A DNA stretch of 6,351 nucleotides from UBA7445 sp042096455 (lineage in GTDB: Bacteria > Verrucomicrobiota > Verrucomicrobiia > Opitutales > Coraliomargaritaceae), in assembly GCA_042096455.1 (NCBI GenBank), contig JBELLU010000072.1:1-6351 (forward strand), given 5' to 3'. This document shows, piece after piece, positions 6,241-6,351 of this stretch. Under the pieces are notes generated by a model. The model was not told the DNA's origin. It was given only the letters and a program-made list of their open reading frames with translations, and did no database searches. Within the stretch, counting starts at the first letter, position 1, and each line of letters begins with the position of its first letter. The position numbers and the translations under genes were made by a program.

Positions 6241-6351
6241 GGCTTGGGCGCTGGAGGTTGGAGGGGTTGATTGTTGTTGGTTATTCGTTGGAGCCACGAA
6301 TGGCGCGAATTGGCACGAATATTAATTGGTGGGAAGGCGTATAGGTGGGAA
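6241..6351. other. Non-coding right edge
   Basis: I see no reading frame with coding character here. The left part is rich in G runs on the plus strand (6253-6266), then comes the CGAAT tandem repeat. The region upstream of the MarR gene probably separates it from a further gene outside the window. Confidence 0.4.
6295..6320 (+). repeat. Short tandem repeat (CACGAATGG-like)
   Basis: Three near-identical seven-base cores, CACGAAT (6295-6301), CGCGAAT (6304-6310) and CACGAAT (6314-6320), recur every 9-10 bases, joined by GG or TGG. Similar CGAAT-rich tandem strings occur in intergenic DNA of some environmental bacteria, by my recollection. The copy may continue past the window edge (ATTAATTGG follows). 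Confidence 0.55.

Noticed and set aside
6253..6266. Two-layer G-quadruplex candidate (GG-A-GG-TT-GG-A-GGGG)
   Set aside because: Two-tetrad motifs are weak and common in G-rich DNA; no placement next to a known promoter supports a role.

Overview
The window carries five protein-coding genes and short regulatory gaps. There is no tRNA, rRNA, CRISPR array or insertion sequence that I can see. Base composition is moderate, close to even GC. Starts mostly lack a strong Shine-Dalgarno (SD) sequence. The gene content and the CGAAT-type intergenic repeat at the right end suggest a Gram-negative bacterium, possibly of the Verrucomicrobia (Opitutae-like). That placement is a guess from style, not a proof.

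Layout: (i) 96-2078 (+) encodes a large, predicted exported or membrane-anchored alpha-helical protein with coiled-coil and TPR-like parts; I do not recognise its family. (ii) A 165-base gap (2079-2243) holds a palindrome, a 10-base direct repeat at 30-base spacing and a hairpin just before the next start. (iii) 2244-5688 (+) is a compact three-gene operon: circularly permuted ATP-grasp ligase (COG2308), alpha-E protein (COG2307) and transglutaminase-like cysteine peptidase (COG1305). The gaps are 33 and 58 bases. (iv) 5753-6196 (-) is a MarR-family regulator converging on the operon. It has a candidate promoter and operator at its 5' end. (v) 6240-6351 is non-coding and holds a short tandem CGAAT repeat.

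The operon is the biological core. Comparative genomics (the Iyer, Aravind and colleagues analysis of amidoligases) predicted that the ATP-grasp and alpha-E proteins form an ATP-dependent amide- or peptide-bond-forming module, and that the transglutaminase-like protein cleaves or transfers the product. In many bacteria the proteasome-like protease Anbu is encoded next to this set; it is not in this window. To my knowledge the substrate and product remain unestablished, so this is a conserved but functionally open system. Whether the 5' helical-repeat gene belongs to it is uncertain. The MarR gene is transcribed in the opposite direction and more likely controls itself and whatever lies beyond the right edge.
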